Shown here: in pieces, positions 5,802 through 7,214 of the stretch
Position numbering within the stretch: the first letter of the stretch is position 1
Layout of the letters: each line of letters opens with the position of its first letter
NCBI GenBank assembly: GCA_019246575.1
Contig: JAFAQG010000048.1
Location: forward strand, 1-7,214
DNA: 7,214 nucleotides
Direction: 5' to 3'
Origin: Acidobacteriaceae bacterium
GTDB lineage: Bacteria; Acidobacteriota; Terriglobia; Bryobacterales; Bryobacteraceae
Program-made: the position numbers and the translations under genes
Notes under the pieces: model-generated
The model's input: only the letters and a program-made list of their open reading frames with translations
Told to the model about the DNA's origin: nothing
Databases searched by the model: none

Positions 5802-6500
5802 TCAGAAGGGCAGAATCCCGAGAAAGAGACGATACAGAAAATTCGGACGGCGAATCGCGTCGGCAACGACTCCCTTGCCATTGATGCGGACTTCGAGATC
5901 GCCGACCTGGTCCGATCTCACACTGTCTGTCGGTCCGAGATCTACTTGGCGGACGATGCCGCGAACTGCAACGGTCTGGTACTCGGAGTTGATGGCGATG
6001 AGCTTGCTTCCTTCGATAATGAGATCGCCATTAGGCAGGACACGGATGACTCGCGTCGAAACGGTGGTCGACAGTGTCGTCTGCCGGCTCGTTGTTCCTT
6101 GGCCTTTAAGCTGCTGATCGGTGCTCAGCTTAGCGAGGTTATTCAGAGCGTTTTTCGGACTCTTCGGACCGAACAACGAGCTGACGCTGGAGTTTGCCGA
6201 AGAGGTCCTTTGCTGCGAGCTTGTTCCTTGCGAGGTGGCAGATGCCTGATCGAGAATAACGATCGTGACCTGATCGCCGACTCTCCGGGCGCGGAGATCG
6301 GAAGCGATGTCGATGAAGGGCGCGCCGAAGGAGACGGTTGATCCGGGAGACATTTCAGCGCCGGGCTCGCCGGTTGTCGTGTCGGGGGCGGCGAGCAATT
6401 TATCAATGGGAGTCTCCTCTTTCGCTGGCTGTAGCTTGATCTTTGCCGGAGCAACGGCTGCGAGCGAAAGCATCAGGAGCGAGCAAACGAATGGCTTCAT
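5802..6500 (-). CDS. flgH: Flagellar L-ring protein FlgH, without a visible lipobox
   Basis: FlgH forms the outer-membrane L ring around the rod. It is 232 aa, matching E. coli (232 aa). Conserved stretches are FIDIASDLRARRVGDQVTIVI (63-82), a Ser/Thr/Gln-rich linker (86-108), LKGQGTTSRQ (131-140), RVIRVLPNGDLIIEGSKLIAIN (150-171), GIVRQVDL (181-188) and GDLEVRINGKGVV (200-212). The N-terminus MKPFVCSLLMLSLAAVAPAK looks like a 19-residue signal peptide with an AxA-type site (APA before K20). Enterobacterial FlgH is a lipoprotein cut before a lipobox cysteine. Here the only cysteine is residue 6, inside the hydrophobic core, so type I cleavage and a non-lipidated protein are more likely. The start ATG overlaps the flgA stop as ATGA, and GAGG at 6510-6513 lies 9 nt upstream. 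No in-frame start lies close upstream that would add a lipobox. Confidence 0.96.
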   Translation of the reverse strand: MKPFVCSLLMLSLAAVAPAKIKLQPAKEETPIDKLLAAPDTTTGEPGAEMSPGSTVSFGAPFIDIASDLRARRVGDQVTIVILDQASATSQGTSSQQRTSSANSSVSSLFGPKSPKNALNNLAKLSTDQQLKGQGTTSRQTTLSTTVSTRVIRVLPNGDLIIEGSKLIAINSEYQTVAVRGIVRQVDLGPTDSVRSDQVGDLEVRINGKGVVADAIRRPNFLYRLFLGILPF

Positions 6501-7214
6501 GGCTTGAGACCTCGCCCGGAGTTCTGTGCGGCGTCCGGTGACAGAACGAGCTCAGCCGTGCCACGGCCGGTCACAACCGCGGTAAACCGGCGCAGCCCTG
6601 ACGGATTCGTCAGCGTTACGGTGTCGCCAGTGTTTCCCGCTGTTTCCGCGCGCGCTTTCAGCTTGAGATTCATCGCGCCATTGATCACCTCGACGGCTAC
6701 TATCGACCCGCGCGTTACTTCAGCGACGGGAGTAATCATGCTGCGCTCGAGGTACGTATTTGCGGCAACGGCGCGATTAGCGGTTTTGCCGACATAGATG
6801 GATGTTGTATCCGGCGCATGCAGCCGCACCGGGGAATCCGTGACTTCCACTTGTTCGATATCGTGATCGGTTATGACCTGCTGCGGCTTAAGGTTGCTCT
6901 TGGTGCGAACAGCGGTCGTGCGGGCAAGCACGCGAACGCGGGCCCAGATGGGATATGACTCCCCTTCGTTCGTCAACACCTCGCCGCGCCACAGAACCGG
7001 CGCCTCGGGATGTCCGATTGGAGGAGCGGCGGCACCAGTTAAACTCATTTCTAACTTCCCGGATGGAACGGTGCATTTGCAGATATCGAGAACGTCTGCC
7101 TGAATGTTCGGTTGCTCAGCAAATAAGTGCCGGATCGCTGTGACAATCTCTGTGGCTGTCAGCTCGTGCGTCTGACGTTCAAAACACGCCGAATCGTGTG
7201 TCGTGAGTTGAACG
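6497..7214 (-). CDS. flgA: Flagellar P-ring assembly chaperone FlgA (5' end outside window)
   Basis: FlgA is the periplasmic chaperone needed for FlgI to polymerise into the P ring. The ATG at 7048 is not the true start: upstream the same frame runs to the window edge without a stop and reads TATEIVTAIRHLF, then IQADVLDICKC, then VPSGKLEM. This looks like the FlgA N-terminal domain, and no ATG, GTG or TTG codon occurs in that stretch. About 238 residues are visible; the signal peptide must lie beyond 7214. From PIWARVRVLARTTAVRTK the protein enters the SAF-type domain: LKPQQVITDHDIEQVEV, then YVGKTANRAVAANTYLERSMI, then VTRGSIVAVEVINGAMNLKLKARAETAGNTGDTVTLTN, the standard FlgA C-terminal pattern. 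The NPSG segment and the VVTGRGTAEL end also fit. The TGA stop overlaps the flgH start. The flgA-flgH-flgI order is the one known from many bacteria and strengthens the call. Three cysteines are visible, two of them as CKC. Confidence 0.94.
   Translation of the reverse strand, partial: VQLTTHDSACFERQTHELTATEIVTAIRHLFAEQPNIQADVLDICKCTVPSGKLEMSLTGAAAPPIGHPEAPVLWRGEVLTNEGESYPIWARVRVLARTTAVRTKSNLKPQQVITDHDIEQVEVTDSPVRLHAPDTTSIYVGKTANRAVAANTYLERSMITPVAEVTRGSIVAVEVINGAMNLKLKARAETAGNTGDTVTLTNPSGLRRFTAVVTGRGTAELVLSPDAAQNSGRGLKP
6510..6513 (-). promoter_or_regulatory. Shine-Dalgarno of flgH within flgA
   Basis: GAGG on the minus strand ends 9 nt before the flgH ATG at 6500. With the 4-bp ATGA overlap it fixes the flgH start, which matters because that start gives a signal peptide with no lipobox. 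Confidence 0.55.

Noticed and set aside
6158..6175. Short TTCGG/CCGAA inverted repeat inside flgH
   Set aside because: The stem is 5 bp with a one-base centre in a conserved coding region, has no T-run, and is easily explained by chance.
5508..6341. Long plus-strand open frame (277 codons) antisense to flgI and flgH
   Set aside because: It lies opposite two clearly conserved genes, its translation has no recognisable domain or sensible composition, and long antisense frames are expected in GC-rich coding DNA.
6497..7048. ATG at 7048 as the flgA start
   Set aside because: The frame stays open to the window edge and the added residues resemble the FlgA N-terminal domain. A start at 7048 would also leave this periplasmic protein without a signal peptide.

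Overview
This window is a dense flagellar basal-body locus, wholly coding from edge to edge. Five genes read rightward (fliF 3' end, fliG, fliH, fliI, fliJ) and four read leftward (flgA 3' part, flgH, flgI, and a single-domain flgJ-type rod-binding gene). The two runs meet tail to tail at about 4365-4368. There is no RNA gene, mobile element, CRISPR array or non-coding stretch of more than 15 bases between genes.

The host is a diderm (Gram-negative-type) flagellated bacterium, because genes for both the outer-membrane L ring (FlgH) and the periplasmic P ring (FlgI) are present. Base composition is moderately GC-rich. Protein divergence from the proteobacterial type sequences, a non-lipoprotein-like FlgH and a FlgJ lacking the muramidase half would fit Acidobacteriota or a similarly deep-branching phylum. 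That placement is an inference from general character, not a match.

Left half (1-4368): FliF forms the MS ring and its C-terminal tail binds FliG. FliG is the rotor/torque protein of the C ring. FliH, FliI and FliJ are the regulator, ATPase and stalk of the flagellar type III export apparatus. Spacing is very tight (5 bp, an 11-bp overlap, 2 bp, 15 bp), as in one transcript. Right half (4365-7214, minus strand): FlgA is the periplasmic P-ring chaperone, FlgH the L ring, FlgI the P ring and FlgJ-N the rod-assembly protein. This run is also chained: a 4-bp ATGA overlap, a 3-bp gap, and a 9-bp gap in which the flgI stop codon lies inside the flgJ Shine-Dalgarno. Both runs continue outside the window. 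Promoters are not visible and are presumably upstream of fliF on the left and upstream of flgA on the right.

I see no undescribed system. The points worth a second look are the overlapping convergent stop codons with hairpins around them, the missing lipobox in FlgH, the cysteine-free mature FlgI, the muramidase-less FlgJ, and an apparent excess of GATC.
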